NCBI RefSeq assembly: GCF_918698245.1
Contig: NZ_CAKKMS010000003.1
Location: 1,033,690 to 1,097,689, forward strand
Length of the DNA stretch: 64,000 bases
Source: Pedobacter sp. Bi126
Lineage (GTDB): Bacteria > Bacteroidota > Bacteroidia > Sphingobacteriales > Sphingobacteriaceae
Direction: 5' to 3'
This document shows positions 36,817 through 45,874 of this stretch, piece after piece (position 1 is the stretch's first letter; every line of letters starts with the position of its first letter). Below the pieces are notes generated by a model. That model saw nothing but the letters and a program-made list of their open reading frames with translations. It searched no databases and had not been told where the DNA came from. The position numbers and the translations under genes were made by a program.

Positions 36817-37557
36817 ATGTTAAGCTTTTTTAATAGGAAAAATAAAGTTACGGATATCTCTTGGCTCGGAGTGGACATGCATTCGCATATATTACCAGGG
36901 ATTGATGATGGATCACCTGATGTAGCTACTTCATTGCGCTTTGTAAAAAGTCTTCAAGAATTAGGTTTTGATCAATTAATTTGCACCCCTCATATTTATA
37001 GGGAACTTTATCCGAATACCGTTGAAACAATCTCTGCTGCTAAAGCAGCTCTTCAGGAAGCGTTGGACAAGGAAAATATATTATTTAAATTGGGTGCTGG
37101 TGCAGAGTACATGATTGATCAGGATTTTAGTTTACAAAATGAGTTATGTCCTTTAGATCAGAAGCATCTATTGATTGAAATGTCTTACTTGAATGAAAGC
37201 CCGAGTATAAGCCAAACAATATTTGACATCGAAATAAAAGGATATAAGCCAATTTTAGCTCACCCTGAACGTTATACATTTTATTTCAGAGACATAACCA
37301 GGTTAAAGAGATTTAAAGAAAAAGGATGTTTATTACAGTTAAATTTATTATCAGTTTTGGGGTACTATGGAAAAGATGTCAAACAATTAGCCGAAGTTCT
37401 ATTGAAGGAAAAAATGTATGACCTAGCAGGCACAGATCTTCACCATGATAAGCACTTAAATGTTTTAAAAGAATCTATTCTTTCTGGAAAGCTTTATGAT
37501 ATTATTGGTAGTTATAGTTTCAAAAATCAAGAATTATTCAGCTCAATTTTGGTTTAG
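36817..37557 (+). CDS. PHP-type protein tyrosine phosphatase (CpsB/YwqE-like)
   Basis: This 246-residue PHP-fold enzyme has metal ligands in order: DMHSHILPGIDDGSPD (20-35), CTPHIY near 67, the Glu in GAGAEYMID near 92, HPERY near 150, and AGTDLHHDKH near 208. These are the Mn-dependent phosphatases that dephosphorylate the tyrosine-rich tail of the capsule co-polymerase kinase. The neighbouring Wza- and Wzc-like genes fit that role exactly: kinase, phosphatase and exporter are the control unit of polymer length. ATG at 36817 gives a normal length. It is the first gene of the operon. Confidence 0.92.
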   Translation: MLSFFNRKNKVTDISWLGVDMHSHILPGIDDGSPDVATSLRFVKSLQELGFDQLICTPHIYRELYPNTVETISAAKAALQEALDKENILFKLGAGAEYMIDQDFSLQNELCPLDQKHLLIEMSYLNESPSISQTIFDIEIKGYKPILAHPERYTFYFRDITRLKRFKEKGCLLQLNLLSVLGYYGKDVKQLAEVLLKEKMYDLAGTDLHHDKHLNVLKESILSGKLYDIIGSYSFKNQELFSSILV

Positions 37558-37718
37558 TACTTAATCAACTAATCTTTCCCATAAACTAATGTTCAATTTT
37601 CCATCAAAATCTGAAATGTTTAAATCTGAAATTAAAGATTTTCAGATATTACAATTAAATGTTTAAGTTTGCAAACTGTTTAAAATGGTCAAATTTCATT
37701 TTAAATGGGATCTATACT

Positions 37719-38528
37719 ATGAATAAAAAAATAAATGTGTATAAACGGCTACAAATTACTAGCCTAATATTCGTAATCGCCTTAAGTTCTTCCTGTGTTA
37801 GCAATAAGAAAATCGCTTACTTTCAAGACATTCAAACTGTTAATCAGGCCAAATTAGAAAATTCAATTGCCTTTATTGAGCCAATTATACAAACAGATGA
37901 TATTTTGAGTATCAATATATTTACTTTAAATCCACAAAGTGGTGCTATAGTTAATCAAGCTGCAGCTAATACTGTTTTGGGAGGAGGGGCTAATACGGCA
38001 CTTGCTTCCCAACAAGTAAATGGCTTTTTGGTAGATCGTAACGGTGAGGTAGAATTGTCACTCATAGGAAAAGTAAAAGTTAGTGGTTTAACAACATACA
38101 ATGCACGTGAGTTAATTCGCGAAAAGGCTGCTGTAGTATATAAAGAACCAAATGTTCAACTAAGATTTGCTAACTTCAAAGTTAGTGTGCTAGGTGAAGT
38201 AAATGCCCCTTCTGCATATACCTTACCAAATGAGAAGGTATCTGTTTTAGATGCTTTAAGTTTGGCTGGAGATTTGACCATTTATGGCAAAAGAGAAAAT
38301 GTTTTGGTAATTAGAGAGACAAATGGGAAAAAAGAATTCGGCCGTTTAGATCTCAATTCATCGGATATTTTTAATAGTCCATACTACTATTTAAAGCAAA
38401 ATGATGTAGTATATGTTGAACCAAATAAACGTAAAGTTTCAGCCTCAAATTCAGCTCAAATTCAAACGATTGGTGTAATTGCTTCTGTTATATCTGTTAT
38501 AGTTTTAGCTATAAGCAATTTTAAATAA
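37719..38528 (+). CDS. Polysaccharide export outer-membrane lipoprotein (Wza-like)
   Basis: This protein of about 269 residues has a lipobox (LSSSC, Cys26), giving a lipid-anchored outer-membrane protein. The polysaccharide-export domain (QTDDILSINIFTLNPQSG, then GFLVDRNGEVELSLIGKVKVSGLTTYNARELI) is followed by an SLBB segment (FKVSVLGEVNAPSAYTLPNEKVSVLDALSLAGDL). A C-terminal hydrophobic helix (VIASVISVIVLAI) could cross the outer membrane as in Wza. The start at 37719 puts the lipobox at a normal distance; the frame extends 20 codons upstream without any signal-like sequence. It exports the polymer assembled by the following genes. Confidence 0.92.
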   Translation: MNKKINVYKRLQITSLIFVIALSSSCVSNKKIAYFQDIQTVNQAKLENSIAFIEPIIQTDDILSINIFTLNPQSGAIVNQAAANTVLGGGANTALASQQVNGFLVDRNGEVELSLIGKVKVSGLTTYNARELIREKAAVVYKEPNVQLRFANFKVSVLGEVNAPSAYTLPNEKVSVLDALSLAGDLTIYGKRENVLVIRETNGKKEFGRLDLNSSDIFNSPYYYLKQNDVVYVEPNKRKVSASNSAQIQTIGVIASVISVIVLAISNFK

Positions 38529-38554
38529 ACCAAAATATACTAGCGAAATTATAA

Positions 38555-40906
38555 ATGAATACCTATTCTGAGAAAAAAAACCTTCAAAATTTAGAAGGTG
38601 ATAGCATTGATATAAAACAAATTTTTCTAAAAATCAAAGACAAATGGTCTTGGTTCTTTATCAGTGTCATTTTTTGTTTATTTATATCTTTTTTATACAT
38701 AAGGTATACTCCCCCAATTTATCAAATTAATGCCAGAGTATTAGTAAACGATGATGAAAAAGGAGGAGGTATTGGCAAACAAGCTGGTGCACTTATGGAT
38801 TTGGGAGGTATTCTTGGTGGAAAAAATTCTGTTGATAATGAAGCCGAAATTTTAAAAACAAGATCTTTAATGGATCAGGTTGTTAGGCAAATGAAATTGA
38901 ATATTGTCTACACTAAGAAAGGAAGTTTAACTAATCGGGAGGTATATGAATCACCATTCAAGATTAATTTAATTCAAGAGGTTGATACAATTAGTTTTAC
39001 GAAATTAAAGATTGATTTAGAAAAAAACAATAAAATAAGTATTTCCGGTAAGGATATTGATTTAGAAGTAAATTGGGGGCAAATCTTTGAAATAAAAGGG
39101 ATTGGAAAGCTTTCGATATCAAAAGAAGATTTAGTGGGACCAAATAAAGGAATTTACTATGTGTCGATTAGTTCTATTGATGAAAGAGTTGCTACGTTAA
39201 TGAAGCAACTTAGTGTAGGCGTTTATAATAAACAAGTTACTATTATTGATTTAGGCTTTTCATATCCTGTGCCTAAAAAAGGAGAAGATATCCTGAATGC
39301 ATTGATAAAACAGTATACTCAATCTAACCTGAATGATAAAAACGTAATTGCTGATAGTACAACTAAATTTATTCAAAAAAGATTGAGTTTAATTGCTAGT
39401 GAATTAGGTGATGTTGAGAATAAAGTTCAAAGTTTTAAAACTAATAATAAGCTTGCTGATATGAGCGAGCAGGGAAGATTATTGGTTCAGAGCTCTGGTG
39501 AAATTACTTCTGAACTCGCTAAAGCAGAAACACAAGTTTCAATATTAAATGACCTTGAAAAGTATTTGAAAGATACTGGTAAAAATCAAAGGGTTTTCCC
39601 TACATCTTTATTGCCACAAGATATGGTTTTTTCTGGCCTAATGAATCAGTATAACACTTTGCTTATCGAAAGAGACAAACAATTATTAAGTGTTACCGAA
39701 GAAAGCCCATTTATTAAAAATTTGGACACTCAAATTTCTGAAATGAGGAAAGGGATTTTATCAAATATTCAAAGCACGAAGAATACATTTGTTGTAACGA
39801 GAGATAAATTAATGTCTCAATTGAATCAATCGGAAGGTAAGATAAGTAATGTGCCTCAAATTGAAAAAGACTACTTAAAACTTGCTAGAAATCAACAGAT
39901 AAAGCAAGAATTGTACATATTTTTAATGCAAAAGGCAGAAGAAACAGCAATTTCTAAAACTTCAAATATTTCTATTGCTAAAACAATCGACCCACCCAAA
40001 GCTGCCGTCCTGCCGGTTAGTCCCAAAAAAAATATAGTTTACTTAATAGGCTTATTTATCGGTTTAATCGTTCCTATAACAGTTGTTTTTGTTGTTGATA
40101 TAATGAATACTGGTATTGGAACTAAGGATGATGTAACTAACCGTACTTCTGTGCCAGTTATTGGGGAGATAAGTCATAATGAGTCGGATGATAATTTAAT
40201 AGTCGCGAATAAGGGAAGATCTGCCATTTCAGAACAGTTCAGAGCTTTGCGAACTAATTTATCGTTTTATTTGAAAAACGAGAACGACAAAGTTATTTTG
40301 CTCACTTCAAGCATGAGTGGTGAAGGGAAATCTTTTACTGCAATAAATTTGGGTAATATTTTAGCCTTAGCTGGTAAGAAAGTTTTATTAATGGAATTAG
40401 ATTTAAGAAAGCCTGGTCTTTCTGTAAAACTAGGTGTCTCCAATGATATAGGTTTTAGTAATTTTACCATTGATTCTTCTTTAAAGCCTGCCAATATTGT
40501 TAAGCAACTCACAATTAACAAAAATATGTATATCGTTTCTTCAGGCCCATTACCTCCTAATCCTGCCGAAACAATAATGAGTGAATATACCCCTGGCTTA
40601 ATTGCTGAACTAAAGAAAGAGTTCGATTATATTATTATGGATGCACCACCAATAGGCATTATTGCAGACGCACAACTTTTAGCGAAATATGCAGATGTTA
40701 CATTATATCTTGTGAGGCAGAAATTTACCAAAAAGGATCAATTAAATATTGTTGAGGAACTTTACAGCTCTGGCAAAATGAAGAACATGGGGATTGTGGT
40801 TAATGATATTAGTAGCAAATATTACGGTTATGGTTACGGTTACGGTAACTATGGTCAGAGTGAAAATCAAAAGTGGTACTCTAGTATTTTTAAAAGAATG
40901 AAATAA
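38555..40906 (+). CDS. Polysaccharide co-polymerase and tyrosine autokinase (Wzc-like)
   Basis: This 783-residue inner-membrane protein has an N-terminal Wzz domain with a transmembrane helix at about 35-54. A long periplasmic coiled-coil region (about 270-480) leads to a second helix near 492-512. The BY-kinase domain follows: Walker A SSMSGEGKS near 585, the Walker A' segment MELDLRKPG and Walker B IIMDAPPIG. The C-terminal tail YYGYGYGYGNYG (about 755-767) is the tyrosine cluster that is phosphorylated. It pairs with the PHP phosphatase and Wza-like gene upstream to control chain length and export. It is separated from the next gene by a single base. Confidence 0.95.
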   Translation: MNTYSEKKNLQNLEGDSIDIKQIFLKIKDKWSWFFISVIFCLFISFLYIRYTPPIYQINARVLVNDDEKGGGIGKQAGALMDLGGILGGKNSVDNEAEILKTRSLMDQVVRQMKLNIVYTKKGSLTNREVYESPFKINLIQEVDTISFTKLKIDLEKNNKISISGKDIDLEVNWGQIFEIKGIGKLSISKEDLVGPNKGIYYVSISSIDERVATLMKQLSVGVYNKQVTIIDLGFSYPVPKKGEDILNALIKQYTQSNLNDKNVIADSTTKFIQKRLSLIASELGDVENKVQSFKTNNKLADMSEQGRLLVQSSGEITSELAKAETQVSILNDLEKYLKDTGKNQRVFPTSLLPQDMVFSGLMNQYNTLLIERDKQLLSVTEESPFIKNLDTQISEMRKGILSNIQSTKNTFVVTRDKLMSQLNQSEGKISNVPQIEKDYLKLARNQQIKQELYIFLMQKAEETAISKTSNISIAKTIDPPKAAVLPVSPKKNIVYLIGLFIGLIVPITVVFVVDIMNTGIGTKDDVTNRTSVPVIGEISHNESDDNLIVANKGRSAISEQFRALRTNLSFYLKNENDKVILLTSSMSGEGKSFTAINLGNILALAGKKVLLMELDLRKPGLSVKLGVSNDIGFSNFTIDSSLKPANIVKQLTINKNMYIVSSGPLPPNPAETIMSEYTPGLIAELKKEFDYIIMDAPPIGIIADAQLLAKYADVTLYLVRQKFTKKDQLNIVEELYSSGKMKNMGIVVNDISSKYYGYGYGYGNYGQSENQKWYSSIFKRMK

Positions 40907-40907
40907 A

Positions 40908-41318
40908 ATGGGAATTGATAAAGTTAAAATTATACAGCTACCTAAAATACTTGATGAGCGTGGAAATCTTTCTTTTCTTGAAGAAGGAAACCAGTTGCCC
41001 TTTGATATTAAGCGTACTTATTGGATTTACGATGTACCTGGAGGTGAAATTCGTGGGGGGCATAGTTATTATAGAAATGAAGAGCTTATAATCGCTTTAT
41101 CTGGAAGCTTTGATGTTGTAATTAATGATGGAATTGAGGGCAAAACGTTTTCACTAAATCGCTCGTACTATGGGATGTATGTGCCAAGTGGTATATGGCG
41201 GCATATGGAAAATTTTTCTACAAACTCTGTAGCGCTGATAGTTTCTTCCACCGATTATGATGAAACTGATTATGAAAGAGATCTTGATAAATTTAAACTG
41301 TCCAAAAACAATGCGTAA
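40908..41318 (+). CDS. FdtA/QdtA-family cupin, divergent paralogue
   Basis: This 136-residue single-domain cupin begins IIQLPKILDERGNLSFLEEGNQLPFDIKRTYWIYDVPGGEIRGGHSYYRNEE, the FdtA/QdtA (WxcM-like) pattern of dTDP-4-keto-6-deoxyhexose 3,4-ketoisomerases. The usual RGxHAH at the active site reads RGGHSY here, so the second histidine is replaced by tyrosine. The tandem neighbour (41311-41730) keeps RGAHAH. This copy may have different product specificity (for example axial versus equatorial C4), act as a partner, or be inactive. It sits one base after wzc and overlaps the next gene by eight bases. Confidence 0.82.
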   Translation: MGIDKVKIIQLPKILDERGNLSFLEEGNQLPFDIKRTYWIYDVPGGEIRGGHSYYRNEELIIALSGSFDVVINDGIEGKTFSLNRSYYGMYVPSGIWRHMENFSTNSVALIVSSTDYDETDYERDLDKFKLSKNNA

Positions 41319-41730
41319 AATTACAACCTATGACTGTTCTGTTTTTGAACTTCCAAAAATAAAAGATAGGGCTGGCAATATAACGCCTGTTCATAATGAT
41401 ATAGAAATACCCTTTTCTATAAGAAGAATATTTTATTTATATGATATACCAGGTGGCGAATCACGAGGCGCTCACGCCCACAGGGAATGTCATCAATTTT
41501 TAGTTGCTGCAAGTGGTAGCTTTGAAGTTTTCTTGGATGATGGAAAGACAAAAAGAATTGTTCAATTAAATAGGCCTAATGTTGGTTTACATATTCCACC
41601 AGGAATCTGGGCTTCTGAAATCAATTTCTCATCAGGATCTATATGCTTGGTTTTTGCATCAAGCCATTATAATGAATCGGATTATATTAGAGACTATAAT
41701 GACTTCTTAATTTATTCAAATGGGAATTAG
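41311..41730 (+). CDS. dTDP-4-oxo-6-deoxyglucose 3,4-ketoisomerase (FdtA/QdtA-like)
   Basis: This protein of about 139 residues has the full cupin motif [35 protein letters not shown] and the closing [38 protein letters not shown]. It should move the keto group from C4 to C3 of the RmlB product, the first committed step to dTDP-3-amino-3,6-dideoxy-hexoses (Fuc3N or Qui3N). The start at 41311 (ATG CGT) overlaps the stop of the preceding paralogue; the frame runs further upstream inside that gene without similarity. The next two genes supply the acetyltransferase and aminotransferase. Confidence 0.88.
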   Translation: MRKITTYDCSVFELPKIKDRAGNITPVHNDIEIPFSIRRIFYLYDIPGGESRGAHAHRECHQFLVAASGSFEVFLDDGKTKRIVQLNRPNVGLHIPPGIWASEINFSSGSICLVFASSHYNESDYIRDYNDFLIYSNGN

Positions 41731-42271
41731 TGTACATCATTTAGCTGATGTTCAAACCGACTCTATTGGGGAACTGACCTTTATTTGGCAGTTTACCGTA
41801 GTATTAGCGGGTGCAGTGATAGGAAAAAATTGTAACATCAATGCGAATTGTTTTATAGAAAATGATGTTGTTATAGGTGATAATGTAACTGTAAAGTCTG
41901 GAGTACAAATCTGGGATGGTATTAAAATTGAAAATGACGTTTTTATTGGACCTAATGTAACTTTTACTAATGATTTGTTACCACGCTCAAAACAATATCC
42001 AACAGAATTTAAAAAAACAATTCTAAAAAAAGGTTGTTCAATTGGAGCAAATTCTACAATAGTTGCCGGAATCGAAATTGGCGAGTACAGCTTAATTGGC
42101 GCTGGAAGTGTGTTAACAAAGAATGTACCACCTCATACTCTTTGGTATGGAAATCCGGCAAAATTAAGGGGATATTTAACAGAAGATCTGAAGATATTGG
42201 ATCTTCAGTTACAGGATAAAGAAACAGGAGAGCAGTTTGTGCTTGATGGGTTTAAACCAATTAAATTATGA
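41720..42271 (+). CDS. Left-handed beta-helix N-acetyltransferase (FdtC/QdtC-like)
   Basis: This 183-residue protein is made of hexapeptide repeats ([56 protein letters not shown], then [33 protein letters not shown]). It includes the catalytic-loop-like segment [13 protein letters not shown] and ends [12 protein letters not shown]. It matches the 3-N-acetyltransferases that finish dTDP-Fuc3NAc or dTDP-Qui3NAc. It uses acetyl-CoA in the cytoplasm. It overlaps the ketoisomerase gene by 11 bases and the aminotransferase gene by four, so the pathway genes are translated together. Confidence 0.88.
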   Translation: MGISVHHLADVQTDSIGELTFIWQFTVVLAGAVIGKNCNINANCFIENDVVIGDNVTVKSGVQIWDGIKIENDVFIGPNVTFTNDLLPRSKQYPTEFKKTILKKGCSIGANSTIVAGIEIGEYSLIGAGSVLTKNVPPHTLWYGNPAKLRGYLTEDLKILDLQLQDKETGEQFVLDGFKPIKL

Positions 42272-43368
42272 TAAAATTTTTAGACTTATATAAGATTAAT
42301 CAGCTTCATAAAAAGAATCTTCAAGACGCATTTGAACGCGTATTAGAATCAGGATGGTATATTATGGGATCTGAGTTAAGAAATTTTGAACAAAAATTCA
42401 GTAAGTATACGGGCGCGAAACACACAATCGGTGTGGCAAATGGATTAGATGCTTTAATCTTAATTATTAGAGCTTATAAAGAATTGGGTATTTTTAAAGA
42501 TGGTGATGAAATTATTGTTCCATCAAATACTTACATAGCCAGTATATTGGCTATATCCGCTAATAATTTAAAGCCTATTCTTGTTGAACCTATTTTAGAA
42601 ACATATAATCTTGACTATGGTTTAATAGAATCAAAAATTACGGAAAATACTGTTGCAATCTTACCAGTTCATTTATATGGCCAATTATGCGATATGGACA
42701 AGATTTGTGCTATAGGTGCTAAGTACGGACTCAAGGTAATTGAAGATTGTGCTCAATCTCATGGGGCAAAGTCGCCAAATGGGCGTTCTGCAGGAAATTT
42801 TGGTGATGCCGCTGGCTTTAGTTTTTACCCAGGAAAAAATTTAGGAGCATTGGGAGATGCTGGCGCTATTACTACGAATGATGACAATTTAGCAGAAACT
42901 ATTCGCGCATTACTGAATTATGGCTCTCAGGTAAAATATGAGAATATATATAAAGGTGTAAACAGCAGGCTTGATGAACTCCAAGCAAGTTTACTTGAGG
43001 TAAAACTGGCAAGCCTTGATGATGAAACAGAATTAAGAAGAAAAGTGGCAAATCGGTATTTAACAGAAATTAAGAATCCGAAGATTAATCTTCCTGTTGT
43101 TGATTTTCAAGAAAGCCATGTTTGGCACTTATTTGTAATAAGAACGGAAAATCGCACCGAATTGCAACAATATCTGACTAGCCAAGGTATACAAACAGTG
43201 ATACATTATCCTATTCCTCCTCACAAACAGAAGGCGTACGAAGAGCTTAATGATGTATCTTTACCTATTTCGGAAAAAATTCACCGGGAGGTGCTAAGCT
43301 TGCCAATAAGTCAGGTTATGTTAGATGAGGAAATTAGCCGTGTTATTGAGGTTGTAAATAACTACTAA
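42268..43368 (+). CDS. DegT/DnrJ/EryC1/StrS aminotransferase (FdtB/QdtB-like)
   Basis: This 366-residue PLP enzyme has [81 protein letters not shown], and [18 protein letters not shown] with the PLP lysine (in GKNLGA, near residue 189), then LDELQASLL. Sugar 3-aminotransferases of the FdtB/QdtB type share this pattern. It should aminate the 3-keto sugar made by the FdtA-type enzyme. It is followed after four bases by the flippase gene. Confidence 0.93.
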   Translation: MIKFLDLYKINQLHKKNLQDAFERVLESGWYIMGSELRNFEQKFSKYTGAKHTIGVANGLDALILIIRAYKELGIFKDGDEIIVPSNTYIASILAISANNLKPILVEPILETYNLDYGLIESKITENTVAILPVHLYGQLCDMDKICAIGAKYGLKVIEDCAQSHGAKSPNGRSAGNFGDAAGFSFYPGKNLGALGDAGAITTNDDNLAETIRALLNYGSQVKYENIYKGVNSRLDELQASLLEVKLASLDDETELRRKVANRYLTEIKNPKINLPVVDFQESHVWHLFVIRTENRTELQQYLTSQGIQTVIHYPIPPHKQKAYEELNDVSLPISEKIHREVLSLPISQVMLDEEISRVIEVVNNY

Positions 43369-43372
43369 TATC

Positions 43373-44626
43373 TTGAAGCTATTAAAAACAACAATTTTTT
43401 CAGGAATTATAACTTTTGTCAAGATTGCTTCAACCTTTGTTGCAAGTAAAATCGTGGCAATAAGTGCTGGACCTGCTGGGGTTGCTGTTGTAGGAGCCTT
43501 TACGAATTTTATAACAATATCGCAGACTTTTGCGAATGGGGCAATAAATAATGGGGTTATAAAGTATGCATCAGAGTACAACAATGATTCAATAAAATTA
43601 AAGAGCCTAATTAGTACCTCCCTTAAGATAACAATTTATAGCTCAATAATAAGTGGAATATTTCTGATCCTTTTTAGTGGATTTATATCTTCCATAGTAT
43701 TTATGAATGAGTTGTATATAAATCCAATCAGATTATTAGGGCTAACTATAGTTTTAACTTCGATTAATACATTAATCCTTTCTGTATTAAATGGCTTAGG
43801 CGAAATTAAACTATATACTTTTGTGAATGCATCAGGAAGTATAATAAGTCTGATTTTTACTATTATTCTTGTGTTTTTTTATAATGTGATTGGAGCATTA
43901 TATGCTTTGGTTTTTTCACAATCACTTATACTACTTGTTACTGTATTCCTTCTTAGAAAGAAAAATATTTTTAGGCTTTTTTTTAATATCGAGCCCATAG
44001 ATAAACAGATTGCAGTTAACTTGAGTAAATTTAGCTTTATGGCAATAATTAGTGCTTTAACAATGCCATTAGCTCAGATTATAATAAGGAATTTTTTAAT
44101 TTCTAAATTGGGAATTAATGACTCTGGATATTGGCAAGGCATGATGAGAATATCAGATGGATATTTGATGCTAATAACAACATCTTTAAGTACATATTAT
44201 TTGCCCAAACTTTCTTCGCTAAAAACAAATAGAGAGCTCAAGACTGAAATTTATAACGGTTATAAAGTAATAATACCGGCTGTAATAACTAGCTGTTTGT
44301 TAATTTTTTTGTTGCGATTTTTTATTATAAATATTCTTTATACATCCGATTTCATTTCAATGGAAAAATTGTTCATTTGGCAATTATTGGGTGATATATT
44401 TAAAATCTTAGCTTGGGTTTTAGCTTATTTGATGTTAGCAAAAGCAATGACTAAGTTATTCGTAATTACAGAAATTATTTTTGGGTTATCTTATATTATA
44501 ATAACCTATTTTTGTGTTATTAAATGGGGGATATTGGGTACGAGTATCGCATTTGCAATAAATTATTTTTTATACCTATTAGCTATGGTAATCATTTTCA
44601 GAAAAAAACTCTCGAAAAATGAATAA
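43373..44626 (+). CDS. wzx: O-antigen/polysaccharide flippase (Wzx, MATE/MOP fold)
   Basis: This 417-residue polytopic protein has about 12 transmembrane segments. It begins MKLLKTTIFSGIITFVKIASTFVASKIVAISAGPAGVAVVGAF, the standard opening of O-antigen translocases. It carries undecaprenyl-linked repeat units from the cytoplasmic to the periplasmic face. The start codon is TTG at 43373, four bases after the aminotransferase stop; no ATG gives the conserved N terminus. It overlaps the following glycosyltransferase gene by eight bases. Base composition from here to about 48 kb is conspicuously AT-rich, as is common in exchanged polysaccharide genes. Confidence 0.9.
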   Translation: MKLLKTTIFSGIITFVKIASTFVASKIVAISAGPAGVAVVGAFTNFITISQTFANGAINNGVIKYASEYNNDSIKLKSLISTSLKITIYSSIISGIFLILFSGFISSIVFMNELYINPIRLLGLTIVLTSINTLILSVLNGLGEIKLYTFVNASGSIISLIFTIILVFFYNVIGALYALVFSQSLILLVTVFLLRKKNIFRLFFNIEPIDKQIAVNLSKFSFMAIISALTMPLAQIIIRNFLISKLGINDSGYWQGMMRISDGYLMLITTSLSTYYLPKLSSLKTNRELKTEIYNGYKVIIPAVITSCLLIFLLRFFIINILYTSDFISMEKLFIWQLLGDIFKILAWVLAYLMLAKAMTKLFVITEIIFGLSYIIITYFCVIKWGILGTSIAFAINYFLYLLAMVIIFRKKLSKNE

Positions 44627-45863
44627 TGTAGGTGTATTTTGCTTTTACTTTCCTAGCCGTGGAGTTAGTGGTGTACCAGTTCTTTTCTCAAGAATAGCTT
44701 TAGCTTTATCCAGAAGGGCATCAGTTAAAAAAGTATATGTAGTTGATTTTGTTGATGGGTACATTGCCGAAAGTATTAAGGGGCAAAGTAAAATAGAATT
44801 GATCCCATTTAATTTCGGAAAATCAGTGTATATACCCGATGATGTGACCTTCATTACTCAGGCTATGCTTCCTTACAGATTCCCATCTGAATTGGTAATT
44901 CCGGCAACGTCTAAAATTGTGTTTTGGAATCTTCATCCCGATAATCTGGTGCCCGTATTAATTCCATTTCCAGGTTTAAGGAATATCCAATTTTCATCAT
45001 TCAATTTATATGAAAAAATTGGGAAGATGTTCTTTAAAAGAACCATTGGGCAAGTGAAAACCTTTGCTTCAATTTGTTTGCAAAAAAATGCGCTATTATT
45101 TATGGACAGCGTTAATAGGAATAAAACAGCTCAATATCTTTTTTTGGATATTTTAAATAACGATTTTTTACCTGTACCTGCTTTAAATTCGGATAAAAGA
45201 ATTAATCATAAAGATAATAGCGACCTTACATTTTGCTGGGTTGGTAGACTTTGTGATTTTAAAATCCACATATTATTATACACAATTGATAGGCTCACAA
45301 TAATATCCAAAGAGTTAAAAATCAAAATCAAGTATAAGATAATTGGCGATGGTCCTTTCCGATTTGAAATAGATAAATTGGATTTGAATAACGAGTTTTT
45401 TGAATTGGAGATGCTTGGAGCTGTCAGTAGTGAAAAATTAGATGATATTTTGATAAATGAAGTGGATATTCTAACTGCGATGGGGACATCAGCTTTAGAA
45501 GGAGCTAAATTCGCACTACCTACTATTGTTTTAGACTTTTCATATGCTAAAATCGTTGATAATTATAAATATCGGTGGCTTTATAATACAGAAGATTTTG
45601 ATCTAGGACATAATATATCATCGAAAGACTTTGATCGTGATGGGAATAGCCTAAAACAGATTATTTTAGAATCGTTTCATAATTATAGTGATATTTCCAA
45701 CAAAACATTAGATTATTTTCTAGATAACCACTCTATTGATGGGGTTGTCGAGAAATTGATTCTTGCAACAGAGGAATCAAATTTGAAGATCACAGACTTC
45801 CCAAAGTCAATTTTTAAAAAAAGTTTAATAAGGAACTTATATGAGGTTTTCAAGAAAAAATAA
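44619..45863 (+). CDS. Glycosyltransferase, GT-B fold (family 4-like)
   Basis: This 414-residue protein begins NNVGVFCFYFPSRGVSGVPVLFSRIALAL, the N-terminal Rossmann half of GT-B enzymes. The donor half has TFCWVGRLCDFKIHILLYTI (near 205), YKIIGDGPFRFEIDKL, LEMLGAVSSEKLDDIL, and DILTAMGTSALEGAKFALPTIVLDF, where the ExxxxxG helix of GT4 enzymes is visible as SALEGAKFALP. It should add one residue to the lipid-linked repeat unit. Donor and linkage cannot be deduced. No membrane segment is obvious. Confidence 0.78.
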   Translation: MNNVGVFCFYFPSRGVSGVPVLFSRIALALSRRASVKKVYVVDFVDGYIAESIKGQSKIELIPFNFGKSVYIPDDVTFITQAMLPYRFPSELVIPATSKIVFWNLHPDNLVPVLIPFPGLRNIQFSSFNLYEKIGKMFFKRTIGQVKTFASICLQKNALLFMDSVNRNKTAQYLFLDILNNDFLPVPALNSDKRINHKDNSDLTFCWVGRLCDFKIHILLYTIDRLTIISKELKIKIKYKIIGDGPFRFEIDKLDLNNEFFELEMLGAVSSEKLDDILINEVDILTAMGTSALEGAKFALPTIVLDFSYAKIVDNYKYRWLYNTEDFDLGHNISSKDFDRDGNSLKQIILESFHNYSDISNKTLDYFLDNHSIDGVVEKLILATEESNLKITDFPKSIFKKSLIRNLYEVFKKK

Positions 45864-45874
45864 TTCTCGTTAAT

